Positions 43,159 through 53,093 of a stretch of DNA of 64,000 bases are shown here, in pieces (position 1 is the first letter of the stretch; every line of letters begins with the position of its first letter). The notes under the pieces were generated by a model. The model was given only the letters and a program-made list of their open reading frames with translations. It made no database searches and had not been told where the DNA came from. The position numbers and the translations under genes were made by a program. This DNA comes from JBBDSH01 sp040905045 (GTDB taxonomy: Bacteria; Pseudomonadota; Gammaproteobacteria; Eutrophobiales; Eutrophobiaceae). The DNA is taken from positions 23,461 through 87,460 of the forward strand of contig JBBDSH010000083.1 of NCBI GenBank assembly GCA_040905045.1. Reading direction: 5' to 3'.

Positions 43159-44257
43159 ACACTCCATCAGCGTCAGCCTGAAGCAGGAATCACCCATACC
43201 GCTGAACGCGGAATTTTCCTGCAGTGCCGGTGAGATACTGGTGATCGCCGGCCCTTCCGGAAGTGGTAAAACCACGCTGCTGAGAAGCATTGCCGGACTG
43301 TATCGGCCCGGAGCCGGCCGGATCCGGTGCCGCGGCAAGGTCTGGTTCGATTCGGAACAACGAGTATCCGTCCCCGTCCAGAAACGTTCTACCGGTATGG
43401 TCTTTCAGCACTATGCCCTGTTTCCCCATCTGAGCACGGCCGGAAATATCGGTATCGCCCTGGATCATCTTGGAAATGTCCGGCGCCGGCAACGCATCGC
43501 GCAATTGTTGCGTATGGTAAATATGGAAGGTCTGGAGGACAGGTTGCCGCATCAGTTATCGGGCGGACAGCAGCAACGGGTGGCCCTGGCCAGAGCTCTG
43601 GCCAGGGATCCGGAAGTGCTGCTGCTTGATGAACCCTTCTCCGCCGTGGATCAGCAAACGCGGAAAAAACTGCTGCGGGAGCTGGCCCTGTTAAAACAAC
43701 AGTTCCGGATACCGGTGATTCTGGTGACACACGATCTGGACGAAGCCAGAAAGCTGGCGGACAAGCTCTGCATCATCCATCACGGCCGATCCCTGCAAAC
43801 GGATCGGCCCGGGATCGCGATGACCCGGCCCGACAGCGCCACCGTTGCCCGTCTGGTGGGACTGGAGAACATCTTTACGGGAATCGTCAAATCACACGAT
43901 CACAATACCCGCACAACCTGGCTGGAATGGGATGATTATCTGCTGGAGACAGCCTATAAACCGGAATTCGAACCGGATACCGTCGTCGACTGGGTGATTC
44001 CCTCGGAAAACCTGATCCTGCACCGGCGCGACCGTCCATCCAGGGGCGAGCGGGAAAACCCGGTGCACGGACACATTCTGGAGTTCATTCCCCTTGGGGA
44101 AATGGCTTCCGTACTCATTCGCGTCAATGAAAACGAACACAGGCATCTATCGTTGACGGTGCCCACCCATGTCGCCCGTCGCAACGGGCTGGAACAGGGC
44201 GGCGCCATTAGCGTGTCACTGCTGGCCGAAGCAATCCACCTGATGTGTAAAGAGTGA
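43151..44257 (+). CDS. modC: Molybdate ABC transporter, ATPase
   Basis: 368 residues. Walker A GPSGSGKTT (about 36-44), Q-loop FQHYALFP, signature LSGGQQQRVALARAL, Walker B VLLLDEPFSAVD. A C-terminal TOBE-like molybdate-sensing domain starts near residue 290. The stop TGA is inside the first unit of a heptanucleotide array. No modE is nearby. Confidence 0.95.
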   Translation: MTEHSISVSLKQESPIPLNAEFSCSAGEILVIAGPSGSGKTTLLRSIAGLYRPGAGRIRCRGKVWFDSEQRVSVPVQKRSTGMVFQHYALFPHLSTAGNIGIALDHLGNVRRRQRIAQLLRMVNMEGLEDRLPHQLSGGQQQRVALARALARDPEVLLLDEPFSAVDQQTRKKLLRELALLKQQFRIPVILVTHDLDEARKLADKLCIIHHGRSLQTDRPGIAMTRPDSATVARLVGLENIFTGIVKSHDHNTRTTWLEWDDYLLETAYKPEFEPDTVVDWVIPSENLILHRRDRPSRGERENPVHGHILEFIPLGEMASVLIRVNENEHRHLSLTVPTHVARRNGLEQGGAISVSLLAEAIHLMCKE

Positions 44258-44281
44258 GGAGTAAGGGGTAAGGAGTGAGGC
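44254..44281. repeat. Heptanucleotide array overlapping the modC stop
   Basis: GTGAGGA, GTAAGGG, GTAAGGA, GTGAGGC in phase. The modC stop codon is bases 2-4 of the first unit. Inverted relatives at 44370-44411 lie at the end of the convergent transporter gene, so the two arrays could pair across the 90-base spacer. Confidence 0.85.
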
Positions 44282-44369
44282 ATGTAACTGTGTCCAAACC
44301 GGAAAGATCAAGCATTTCATTCAATATCCGAACATCGACTTACCAAAAATCGGTGGCAAAGACCCCAAC

Positions 44370-44411
44370 ACCTAACCCCTAACCCCTTACCCCTCACTCC
44401 TTACGCCTCAC
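44370..44411. repeat. Heptanucleotide array overlapping the yejF-like stop
   Basis: ACCTAAC, CCCTAAC, CCCTTAC, CCCTCAC, TCCTTAC, GCCTCAC in phase. On the minus strand GTGAGGC and GTAAGGA carry the last codons (Glu-Ala) and TAA of the ATPase gene. Confidence 0.85.
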
Positions 44412-46035
44412 ATCCGACCTTCGGTACCGCGGCGAGGAGTTTGCGCGTGTACTCATGCTTCGAGTTGTACAGGACCTCGTCGACCGTACCCTGCTCCACG
44501 ATCTTTCCCTCATACATGACCGCGACATAGTGGGCCAGATATTCAACGACGCTGATATTGTGCGTGATAAACAGGTAGGCAACCCCCAGATCACGCTGCA
44601 GATCGTCCAGCAGCCGCAGGATTTGCGCCTGGACCGACAGGTCCAGCGCACTGGTGGGTTCATCGCAGATGATCAGTTTCGGGTCCACGGCCAGGGCCCG
44701 GGCAATACAAATACGCTGGCGCTGACCGCCGGAAAATTCATGGGGATAGCGGAACTTGTGCTCCGGCAACAGATCCACCTGCTGCAACAGCTTGTCCACC
44801 CGCTGCATGCGTTCCCGGCGATCCCGGCCGATACCCTGTGCCGCCATGCCTTCCATGATGATATCGGCCACCATCATGCGTGGATTCATGGAAGCGTAGG
44901 GATCCTGGAAAACAATCTGGATATCGGAACGACGGCGGCGCAATTCACCGGCCGGCATGGCCAGCAGATCGCGGTCCTCGAACATCACGGAACCATCGGT
45001 CGTATGCAACAGCCGCAGAATACCCTTACCCATGGTGGTCTTGCCGGAACCGGATTCCCCCACAACGGCGACCGTCTGCCCGGGCCGGATATCCAGGGAA
45101 ACCCCGTCGACGGCGCGTACATATCCCACCGTACGCTTGAACAGGCCTTTCTTGATGGGAAAATGAACCTTCATGTCGGTAACGGACAACAGCTTCCCCT
45201 GGCCGGCGACGCTCTGCCGCCGGCGTCCCGCTTCTTCCCGATCGCGCTTCGCCTTGCTGGGCAGGGCATCGAACAATCTTTGTGAATACGGATGTTCCGG
45301 TTGTCTGAAAAAATCGTCCCTGGACTTGTTCTCGACAATCCGTCCCTGATACATCACGGCAATATCGTGCCCCATTTCCCAGGCGACGCCCAGATCATGG
45401 GTGATAAACAAAATGCCCATGCCGGTTCGTTCCTGCAGTTCCCTGAGTAATCGCAATACCTGGGCCTGGATAGTCACATCCAGGGCCGTACTCGGCTCGT
45501 CCGCAATGAGCAATTCCGGTTCCGCGGCCAGGGCAATGGCGATCATGACACGCTGTTTCATACCTCCCGAATATTGATGCGGGTATTCATCCAGGCGCCG
45601 CTCCGGTTCCGGAATGCCGACACTGCCCAGTAATTCAATAACCCTTTCCCGTTGAGCCCGCCCCGCCAGGCCCTTGTGCTGCTTCAGTGTCTCTCCAATC
45701 TGGCGCCCCACCGTCAAAACCGGGTTCAGGGAAGTCTGCGGCTCCTGGAAGATCATGGCGATGCGACCGCCCCGGACCTTGCGCATGGCGAATTCCGGCA
45801 GGCCGAACAGATCCGTGCCGCGAAGCAGCACACGACCGCCGTCGATCCGTGCGGCGGGCGGCAGCAGGCGCATCACCGACAGTGCGGACACGGATTTACC
45901 GCTGCCCGACTCGCCCAGCAGAGCCAGGGTACGGCCCTCGTCGACACTGAAACTGATGTCGTCCACAGCCGGCACCGCCTTGTTGCCGCTGCCGAAGCGG
46001 ACTTGCAGGTTCTCAACCTCAAGCAGATGGCTCAT
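44401..46035 (-). CDS. yejF: Peptide ABC transporter, fused ATPase (YejF-like)
   Basis: 544 residues with two full ABC domains. NBD1 has GESGSGKS (about 38-45) and signature YSGGMKQRVMIAIAL; NBD2 has GESGSGKTT (about 320) and FSGGQRQRICIARAL. Matches E. coli YejF. Energises oligopeptide uptake. Separated from the permease gene by 275 bases containing 9-base repeats, unusual for this operon. Confidence 0.93.
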   Translation of the reverse strand: MSHLLEVENLQVRFGSGNKAVPAVDDISFSVDEGRTLALLGESGSGKSVSALSVMRLLPPAARIDGGRVLLRGTDLFGLPEFAMRKVRGGRIAMIFQEPQTSLNPVLTVGRQIGETLKQHKGLAGRAQRERVIELLGSVGIPEPERRLDEYPHQYSGGMKQRVMIAIALAAEPELLIADEPSTALDVTIQAQVLRLLRELQERTGMGILFITHDLGVAWEMGHDIAVMYQGRIVENKSRDDFFRQPEHPYSQRLFDALPSKAKRDREEAGRRRQSVAGQGKLLSVTDMKVHFPIKKGLFKRTVGYVRAVDGVSLDIRPGQTVAVVGESGSGKTTMGKGILRLLHTTDGSVMFEDRDLLAMPAGELRRRRSDIQIVFQDPYASMNPRMMVADIIMEGMAAQGIGRDRRERMQRVDKLLQQVDLLPEHKFRYPHEFSGGQRQRICIARALAVDPKLIICDEPTSALDLSVQAQILRLLDDLQRDLGVAYLFITHNISVVEYLAHYVAVMYEGKIVEQGTVDEVLYNSKHEYTRKLLAAVPKVGCEA

Positions 46036-46310
46036 GATTCAGTATGCTCCCTGTATTTTCATTTTCACCACAGCCGACGTGGCCGAAACCAAATATTTAA
46101 TTCTCGCCAAGGCTTGTCCTGGACTCCGACCCAGGAACGCAAAGGTCGCCAAGAAAAAGGAAAGTTCGGAAGAGTCTTTGGATACTTTTGTGTGCTTTGC
46201 GTGCTTTGCGTGCTTTGCGTGCTTTGCGAGAGATTGCTCTGAACTCTTCTCCATTTCTGTCAACAGTGTGCCAATAAAGATTATGGACCGGTTCAGTATC
46301 CGTATCCACT
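46036..46310. repeat. Spacer with four GTGCTTTGC repeats and a GCTTGTCCTGG hairpin relative
   Basis: At about 46190-46228 GTGCTTTGC is repeated four times exactly. CAAGGCTTGTCCTGGACTCCGACCCAGG (around 46108, quoted here in part only as CAAGGCTTGTCCTGGACTCC) resembles the loop of the hairpin at 24214. No convincing gene. Confidence 0.6.
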
Positions 46311-47735
46311 TCATGACATTTCCTGGCGTATACGCGGATCAAAAGCATCGCGTACGGCGTCGGCGAACAGGTTGGCCGACAGCACCAGGCCCAGCATGAA
46401 GACAAAGGCCGAAGCAAGCGACCACCAGACAATCGGTTCGCGGGCCATTTCAAAACGGGCGCTGTTGATCATATTGCCCCAGCTTTCCATGGTCGGATCC
46501 ACGCCGATATTAATATAGGACAATACCGCCTCGGCCAGCACCAGGCCGCTGAAATCCAGCACGATAGTAATCATGACTATGTGCATGACATTAGGCAGCA
46601 GATGCCGGGCCAGGATGGTGGTGTCGGAGACGCCGAATGCCCGCGCCGCTTCCACATAGTCCACCTCACGCAGCTTCAACGCCTCGCCGCGCAGCAGCCG
46701 GCACAGGCCGGTCCAGCTGGTAATGCCCAGGATCAGGCACAGGAACAGCAGGCGCATATCGGCCCGCAGCACCAGGCTCTCGAAATCCTCCTGGTGGGTT
46801 GCCATATACACTTCCAGTAACAGTGCCGCGGCGGCAATCAGCAAAACGCCGGGAATGGAACTGAGCGTCGTATAAAGATACTGGATGACATCGTCGATCC
46901 AGCCGCGGAAATAACCCGCCATGACACCCAGAACCAGGGCAAAGGGCAGCATTACCAGCGTCGTCAGGGTACCGATCAGAACCCCGGTACGAATACTCTT
47001 GAGGGCCTGATAGAACACATCCACGCCGACCTTGTCGGTACCGAAAATATGATAACCCTTGCTCAGGTTAATACAGACAAACGTCAGTACGATCAATGCA
47101 CCCAGGGCGGACAATATCACGCGCCAGGGCACCGGGGTACGGCCTTTCAGTACCAGTACAAAACTGTCCCGAATGCTGCGGCAATATTTACGTGAAAGCA
47201 GCAGCAACAGTGCGGCGATGATCACGCCCCAGACTATCAGCCCCTCAAACAGACCCATCAGTACCCGGCGGCTGAGATCCGCTGACTTGTCCGCACCCGG
47301 ATCGTCCAGGTGCGCACCGCCGTATTCCAGACGCGGGTAATCGCGGTATGTCCGGCCGTCCGGATGTTCCATCATCTCCTTGCCGTAGAGATGCGTCGCG
47401 AACGGCGCGGAATAGGTTTTCTCCTGCTGCTCGCGCAGAGTACCGGCAAGCAAATCGAACAGGCTGATTATCTCGGTGGCATACCGGGTCTGCCCGCTGC
47501 TGTCCGTTTCATCCAGCGCCGGGTAGAAATGCACGGAGTCCAGCACCGCAATGGCAAGATAGAACCCCAGCACCACAGCCGCCGCCATGCCCAGCGGTTT
47601 CCTGACAACTTCACGCCAGGGTGCCTGCAGGTGCTCGTGCCGGCTGGCATACCAGGCATAAAGCAGTATCGCCGCAATCAACAGGTAAAAAAGCAAATCG
47701 GTCTTCAGCAGGACATAATCAAAGGGTAATGCCAT
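46311..47735 (-). CDS. yejE: Peptide ABC transporter, permease with long N-terminal extension (YejE-like)
   Basis: 474 residues, compared with about 340 in E. coli YejE. The C-terminal half has the transport domain: EAARAFGVSDTTILARHLLPN (EAA loop) and six hydrophobic segments. The N-terminal about 180 residues hold two more hydrophobic segments and an extracytoplasmic region. Start ATG 47735 lies four bases after the previous stop. The extra domain has no assigned role. Confidence 0.88.
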   Translation of the reverse strand: MALPFDYVLLKTDLLFYLLIAAILLYAWYASRHEHLQAPWREVVRKPLGMAAAVVLGFYLAIAVLDSVHFYPALDETDSSGQTRYATEIISLFDLLAGTLREQQEKTYSAPFATHLYGKEMMEHPDGRTYRDYPRLEYGGAHLDDPGADKSADLSRRVLMGLFEGLIVWGVIIAALLLLLSRKYCRSIRDSFVLVLKGRTPVPWRVILSALGALIVLTFVCINLSKGYHIFGTDKVGVDVFYQALKSIRTGVLIGTLTTLVMLPFALVLGVMAGYFRGWIDDVIQYLYTTLSSIPGVLLIAAAALLLEVYMATHQEDFESLVLRADMRLLFLCLILGITSWTGLCRLLRGEALKLREVDYVEAARAFGVSDTTILARHLLPNVMHIVMITIVLDFSGLVLAEAVLSYINIGVDPTMESWGNMINSARFEMAREPIVWWSLASAFVFMLGLVLSANLFADAVRDAFDPRIRQEMS

Positions 47736-47738
47736 GGC

Positions 47739-48719
47739 TTATGACTCCAGCCTGACCCTGGGATCCACCAGGGTATAGGAGATGTCCGTTAACAGGAGAC
47801 CGACGATATACAGTACCGAGCCCAGGAAAACCATGGACCGGACGATGGCAAAATCCTGCCGGTTAATGGCATCGATGGTATAACTGCCCAGACCGGGAAT
47901 ACTGAAAAACGACTCGATGATGAGACTGCCCATAAACAATAACGGCAGGATCACGACGACCCCGGTAAGTATCGGGATGAGGCCGTTCTTGAGTACATGG
48001 CGGTAATAGATGATACGCTCATTCAGCCCTTTCGCTCGTGCCGTCCTGACATAATCCTTACCGATCTCCTCAAGGAAAATGGTGCGGTACCAGCGGGTAC
48101 CGCTGCCTATGCCCGAGATAACACCGACCAGAACGGGAAGAATCAGGAATTTGATCGCTTCCTGTCCGGTGTCATAACCGGAGATGGGAACCAGATGCAA
48201 CAGCTTACTGATCAGGAACTGGCCGCCGATAATATAAAACAGACCCGATATGGACATCATCACGACACAGATCACGACACCCCAGACATCGATATAGGTT
48301 GCCCGGAAAAACGCCACCAGCAGCGCGAAGGAAATATTGATCAAAAGGCCGACCAGCAGGGTTGGCACCGCAATAGCCAGACTGGGCCACATACGCTGGC
48401 GGATATCGCTGCCGATGTCCCGGCCGCTGTCCGACTGGCCGAAGTTAAAGGCGAACAGCTTCACCGAATTATCGAAAAATATAGTATCCCGGAACTGTTC
48501 CAGTCCCCGTTGTTCACTGTTCCAGAACAGCGGCCGATCGTAACCCCGTTGTGCCTTCCAGTTATCAATCGCCTGCTGGGTGACGTATCTGTCGCCCAGA
48601 TGCAGCCGCGCCATGTCATCCGGTGAATTGACCACGAAAAACAGGAAAAAGGTGATGACATTCACTCCGATAAGGATGGGAATGGCGTACAGTATTCTGC
48701 GGATGATATAGGCGATCAT
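47739..48719 (-). CDS. yejB: Peptide ABC transporter, permease (YejB-like)
   Basis: 326 residues from the ATG at 48719, overlapping the binding-protein stop by four bases. Six hydrophobic segments and an EAA-type loop YVRTARAKGLNERIIYYRHVLKNGL. Pairs with the YejE-like permease. Confidence 0.92.
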   Translation of the reverse strand: MIAYIIRRILYAIPILIGVNVITFFLFFVVNSPDDMARLHLGDRYVTQQAIDNWKAQRGYDRPLFWNSEQRGLEQFRDTIFFDNSVKLFAFNFGQSDSGRDIGSDIRQRMWPSLAIAVPTLLVGLLINISFALLVAFFRATYIDVWGVVICVVMMSISGLFYIIGGQFLISKLLHLVPISGYDTGQEAIKFLILPVLVGVISGIGSGTRWYRTIFLEEIGKDYVRTARAKGLNERIIYYRHVLKNGLIPILTGVVVILPLLFMGSLIIESFFSIPGLGSYTIDAINRQDFAIVRSMVFLGSVLYIVGLLLTDISYTLVDPRVRLES

Positions 48720-50866
48720 TTGACGGCGGCCCGCTGCTTGTGCCGGTAGGTAATAACAGCGGGAATGATGCTTAACACAATGATCAGTCCCAGCAATACC
48801 AGCGGCCAGAGAACGGGCTGATTCCATTCCAGCCGTTTCGCCTGCCGGAGTTCCGGATCGATGGTCTTGTATTTCAGCGTGTTCCTGGCCATGAGATTCG
48901 GCTTGGCGTTACCGTACCACTGGTGGTACAGCGAATAGGCCTGGGGATGATAGCCCCACACCCAGGGTGCGTCCCGGCGCAGGATTTCCACCATCTCATC
49001 GATAATCGCCTGGCGATCCGGTCCCCTGTCCATGGCCCGCATTTTGACAAAAAGGTCGTCGTACCGCTCATTGTCGTAATTGGAGGTGTTCTCCCCCTGG
49101 TGCTTGACCTTGCCGTTCTCGCCATAAAGCAGGAAGAGGAAGTTTTCCGGATCCGGATAGTCGGCGTTCCAGCCCCAGGTGTAGATCTGTGCCGTGCCCT
49201 TGCGCATTTTTTCCCGAAAGCGGTTGTAGTCGGTGGCGCGGATCACCAGTTGTATGCCGAGCTTGTCGAACTGCTTGCGGTACCAGTTCAGCAGCGTTTT
49301 ACTGCCGGCACCGCCGCTGGTGACATCCAGATACAAAACCAGGGGCTCACCGGTTTCAATATTACGGCCGTCGCGGTAGCCGGCTTTGTGCAAAAGTTCG
49401 CGGGCCTCGCTGATTGGCTTGCGCCGGGGCTTGCCGTCAGCCCAGTCATACACATACGGGTTAATGCCTTCGCGGCCCTCGCGGGCGCCGTAAATTCCCG
49501 ATGGAATCGGACCCTGGGCCGCGATACCGCGGCCGTTGGCGAAAATGGAGAGGAATTCCTCGTAATCGATGGCGATGGAAAGGGCGCGGCGCAAGAGCCG
49601 CGCCCGTTCGGAATCGCCGCCGACCACGTCATCCAGCATATTAAAGCCCAGGTAGACGATGGTCGGCCGCACCGCGGTCAAAAGACCAATGCCCTTGTTC
49701 TGCATCTCCGTCGTCAACTCCGGTTCACCGGCGGCGGTAAACTGGACGGCCTGATCGAAGCTGTCCGAGATGATGCCGGAGGTGTCGAAATAGCCCTGCA
49801 GGAACTTGTTCCATTCCGGGATCGCTTCCTTCTCCAGACTGTAATAAGCCATGTCGATGAACGGCATGGACTTGCCGGCGTCATCCAGGAATCCCTTCTC
49901 CCGGTCGCCTGGCATGCCTTCCACGGGGTAGTCCTCCCCATGGAAATTCGGATTTCGTTCCAGGATCATGTGTCGGTTGGGATTGTTTTCCGTCAGCATG
50001 AACGGACCGGTCCCGACGGGATACCAGTCCAGGCTGATATTTCTCTCTTTCATGCCGGGCTGTGAATAGAACACATCCGCCTCCCAGGGCACCGGCGAGA
50101 AGAAATACATGGACAGCCAGTATTTGAACTGCGGGTATTTGCGTTTGAGGTGCACCCGGTAGGTATATCGATCAACCACCTCGGCCCCGGCAAACTCAAT
50201 CTCACGCAAATCCACCGGCAGGCCCCGCTCCGGCTGCTCGCGCAGCCGCTGGCCGAGTCCGCCCAGGTCGACAATGTATTTGGACATGAATCCGGCCAGG
50301 GGCGAATGCAGGCCGGGCTTGACCAGGCGTTTGATCTGGTAGACGAAATCCGCGGCCACCAGTTCACGCGTGCCGGCATGGGGGAAATCCTTCAGGGAGC
50401 GGATGTCCTTCAGGTCCGAACTCTGCAGATCATGGTATCGATAGGCACCGCTTTCATCCCGTGCCAGAGCGGGATGCGGCTGATAGCGGATGTCCTGCCT
50501 GATATGAATGGTGTAGACCGCCCGCGCGACCTCTTCCTCGGCGGCGTCTCCGTGCAGGCGATGGCCGTCTTCGTCATAATATTCCGGCTCCGGAACTTCG
50601 GTAGCCGAAAGGGGAATGAGTTCATACGGCCGTTTCAGAAAATGATACTGCAGTGGCGGTTCATAGATCTGGCCGATAAAAAGCGCTTCATCTTCGCTGT
50701 AGGAAGAAACTGGATCCAGGTGTTTGGGACGCTCACTGAAGGAGTCATAGTAAATACGCTTGCCCGCGTGCTCGTCGGGGTACGGATTGTTCCAGGGGGA
50801 ATCCGAACATCCTCCGGCAAACACGGCTACGCAGAGCAGGATAAGGGGAAGTGCTTTTGTTTTCAT
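48716..50866 (-). CDS. yejA: Peptide ABC transporter, lipoprotein binding protein with C-terminal membrane helix (YejA-like)
   Basis: 716 residues from ATG at 50866. Lipobox LLLCVAVFAGGC (Cys20) makes it an inner- or outer-membrane lipoprotein. The SBP_bac_5 body follows (VGTGPFMLTENNPNRHMILERNPNF, ALSIAIDYEEFLSIF, TWGWNADYPDPENFLFLL). The last 30 residues form a hydrophobic segment (VLWPLVLLGLIIVLSIIPAVI) and a basic tail, so both ends are membrane anchored. That is unusual for a binding protein. First gene of the operon. Confidence 0.9.
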   Translation of the reverse strand: MKTKALPLILLCVAVFAGGCSDSPWNNPYPDEHAGKRIYYDSFSERPKHLDPVSSYSEDEALFIGQIYEPPLQYHFLKRPYELIPLSATEVPEPEYYDEDGHRLHGDAAEEEVARAVYTIHIRQDIRYQPHPALARDESGAYRYHDLQSSDLKDIRSLKDFPHAGTRELVAADFVYQIKRLVKPGLHSPLAGFMSKYIVDLGGLGQRLREQPERGLPVDLREIEFAGAEVVDRYTYRVHLKRKYPQFKYWLSMYFFSPVPWEADVFYSQPGMKERNISLDWYPVGTGPFMLTENNPNRHMILERNPNFHGEDYPVEGMPGDREKGFLDDAGKSMPFIDMAYYSLEKEAIPEWNKFLQGYFDTSGIISDSFDQAVQFTAAGEPELTTEMQNKGIGLLTAVRPTIVYLGFNMLDDVVGGDSERARLLRRALSIAIDYEEFLSIFANGRGIAAQGPIPSGIYGAREGREGINPYVYDWADGKPRRKPISEARELLHKAGYRDGRNIETGEPLVLYLDVTSGGAGSKTLLNWYRKQFDKLGIQLVIRATDYNRFREKMRKGTAQIYTWGWNADYPDPENFLFLLYGENGKVKHQGENTSNYDNERYDDLFVKMRAMDRGPDRQAIIDEMVEILRRDAPWVWGYHPQAYSLYHQWYGNAKPNLMARNTLKYKTIDPELRQAKRLEWNQPVLWPLVLLGLIIVLSIIPAVITYRHKQRAAVK

Positions 50867-51023
50867 GAGCGGGATGTAAAAATAACAGGAAATCCGGTTC
50901 CTACGCGAGCATTTTAACGCGTATAGGCGGATTACACTCGCGGCCAAGTCTGCTAAAGTCCGGCTGACTGCGATTGGCTTCCGTCTCAACCACATTTCAG
51001 CTCAAGAAAAAGGAAAAACAACC

Positions 51024-51800
51024 ATGGGTATGTTAGAAGGCAAACGGGCATTAATCGTCGGCGTCGCCAGTAACCGTTCCATCGCCTGGGGCATAGCCCG
51101 GGCCATGCATCGGGAAGGCGCCGAACTGGCGTTTACCTACCAGAATGACAAATTGCGCGAACGGGTGGAGAAATTCGCCGCCGAAACGGGCTCCAGCATC
51201 ACTCTGCCCTGCGATGTTGCCGACGACGGCCAGATCGAGGGGGTGTTCAGCGGTTTGAAGGAACACTGGGACAGTCTCGATATCCTGGTCCATTCCGTCG
51301 CCTTCGCTCCCAGGGAAATGCTGGAGGGCAGTTATCTGGAAAGCATGAACCGGGCGGGTTTTCTGCAGGCCCACGAGATCAGTTCCTACAGTTTTTCAGC
51401 CCTGGCCCGGGCGGCACAACCGATGATGGCCGGCCGCAACGGCGCCATGCTGACGCTGACCTACATCGGCGCCGTGCGCGCCATGCCCAATTACAACGTC
51501 ATGGGCGTCGCCAAGGCCAGCCTCGAGGCCAATGTCCGCTACATGGCCTCCAGCCTCGGTCCGGAAGGTATCCGTGTCAACGCCATTTCCGCCGGTCCCA
51601 TCCGCACCCTGGCCGCCTCCGGTATCAAGGGACTGAAGGAGTTTCTCAATCAGGTGGAAGAAAATGCCCCCTTGCGGCGCAACGTCACCATCGATGAAGT
51701 CGGCAACGTGGCCGCGTTTTTGTGCTCGGATCTTGCCTCGGCCGTTACCGGCGAAATCACCTACGCCGACTGTGGTTATAACTCGGTAGGGGTTGCCTGA
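51024..51800 (+). CDS. fabI: Enoyl-[acyl-carrier-protein] reductase (NADH)
   Basis: 258 residues with GGAAAAA upstream. GVASNRSIAWGIA (FabI-specific nucleotide motif), AFAPREMLEGSY, and YNVMGVAKASLEANVRYMA (Y-x6-K catalytic pair). Last reductive step of fatty acid elongation. Not grouped with other fab genes. Confidence 0.96.
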   Translation: MGMLEGKRALIVGVASNRSIAWGIARAMHREGAELAFTYQNDKLRERVEKFAAETGSSITLPCDVADDGQIEGVFSGLKEHWDSLDILVHSVAFAPREMLEGSYLESMNRAGFLQAHEISSYSFSALARAAQPMMAGRNGAMLTLTYIGAVRAMPNYNVMGVAKASLEANVRYMASSLGPEGIRVNAISAGPIRTLAASGIKGLKEFLNQVEENAPLRRNVTIDEVGNVAAFLCSDLASAVTGEITYADCGYNSVGVA

Positions 51801-51879
51801 CGGGCGGGAAGCCGCGGTCGATACTCATGGCCAGCGATAATCACCGGACCAAGGATACCGCTTTCTCCATTACCTGCTG

Positions 51880-53088
51880 ATGCAACATCAGAAAATACTC
51901 CTCTGGGGGATACTGATCGGCGCCCTGGCCGGCGCCTTCTGCGGCTGGTTTTTCGGCAGTGACATGCAGGCCGTTGCCTGGATCGGCCAGTTCTTCCTGC
52001 AGGCCCTGAAAATGCTGATCATTCCCCTGATCATCGCCGCGGTGATCAGCGGCATCGCCTCCATCGGCGATGTCCGCAAAATGGGCAAGCTGGGCGGTTT
52101 CACCATTCTCTACTATCTCTGTACCACCGCCGCCGCCGTACTCATCGGCCTTGTCGTGGTGAATATCTTTCAGCCCGGCGTTGGTGTCTCCACACTGGAG
52201 AAAGATGTGACCGGATCCATGCTGGCCGAAGAGGCCAGGGGTTTCGGCGATATCATCCTGACCCTGGTCGACCCCAGCCTGGTGCAGGCGGCCGCCGATC
52301 TCAATCTGCTGCCCATTATTATTTTCTGTATCTTCTTCGGCGCCGCATTGAGCACCGTCGGCGAACAGGGGACCACGCTGATACGCTTCTTCGAGGGCCT
52401 CAACGAGGTCATGATGAAGCTGGTTATCTGGGTCATGTACCTGGCGCCGGTGGGCGTATTCGCGCTGATTGCCTCGCAACTGGGGGCCGCCGGCGGCGGC
52501 GCCGCCTTCTGGCAGGAAATCGCGGCGGTGGGCTGGTACGTCCTGACGGTCATACTGGGACTGGGTATCCATTTCCTGGTCCTGTTCCTGGTCCTGTTCC
52601 TGATGACCGGCCGCGGACGGCAATACCTGGTCACCATGCTGCGCGCCCTGGTCACCGCCTTCGGCACCGCCAGTTCCTCAGCCACCCTGCCCCTGACCAT
52701 GGAATGCGCCACGGAGGCCGGCGTGGACAAGCGTAGCGTCCGTTTTGTGCTGCCGGTGGGCGCCACCGTCAACATGGACGGAACGGCCCTGTACGAGGCC
52801 GTGGCCGTGATGTTCATCGCCCAGGCTTACGGTATCTCCATGGGTATTGAGCAACAGGCCATTATTTTCGTTACCGCGACCCTGGCGGCCATCGGCGCCG
52901 CCGGTATTCCCCAGGCCGGGCTGGTGACAATGCTCATTGTACTTTCGGCTGTGAATCTGCCGGCGGAGGGGATCAGCCTGTTGCTGGCCGTGGACTGGTT
53001 CCTGGACCGCTTCCGGACCAGTGTCAATGTATGGGGAGACAGCGTCGGCGCCGCTGTTGTCGAGAAGTTGTTCCTTAAAACGGAATAA
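51880..53088 (+). CDS. Dicarboxylate/amino acid:cation symporter (DAACS)
   Basis: 402 residues, about eight hydrophobic helices and two re-entrant loops. Hallmarks: LKMLIIPLIIAAVISGI, FGTASSSATLPLTMECA (serine-rich hairpin), LPVGATVNMDGTALYEA and PAEGISLLLAVDWFLDR. Imports glutamate, aspartate or C4-dicarboxylates with Na+ or H+. Confidence 0.92.
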   Translation: MQHQKILLWGILIGALAGAFCGWFFGSDMQAVAWIGQFFLQALKMLIIPLIIAAVISGIASIGDVRKMGKLGGFTILYYLCTTAAAVLIGLVVVNIFQPGVGVSTLEKDVTGSMLAEEARGFGDIILTLVDPSLVQAAADLNLLPIIIFCIFFGAALSTVGEQGTTLIRFFEGLNEVMMKLVIWVMYLAPVGVFALIASQLGAAGGGAAFWQEIAAVGWYVLTVILGLGIHFLVLFLVLFLMTGRGRQYLVTMLRALVTAFGTASSSATLPLTMECATEAGVDKRSVRFVLPVGATVNMDGTALYEAVAVMFIAQAYGISMGIEQQAIIFVTATLAAIGAAGIPQAGLVTMLIVLSAVNLPAEGISLLLAVDWFLDRFRTSVNVWGDSVGAAVVEKLFLKTE

Positions 53089-53093
53089 CAGGT

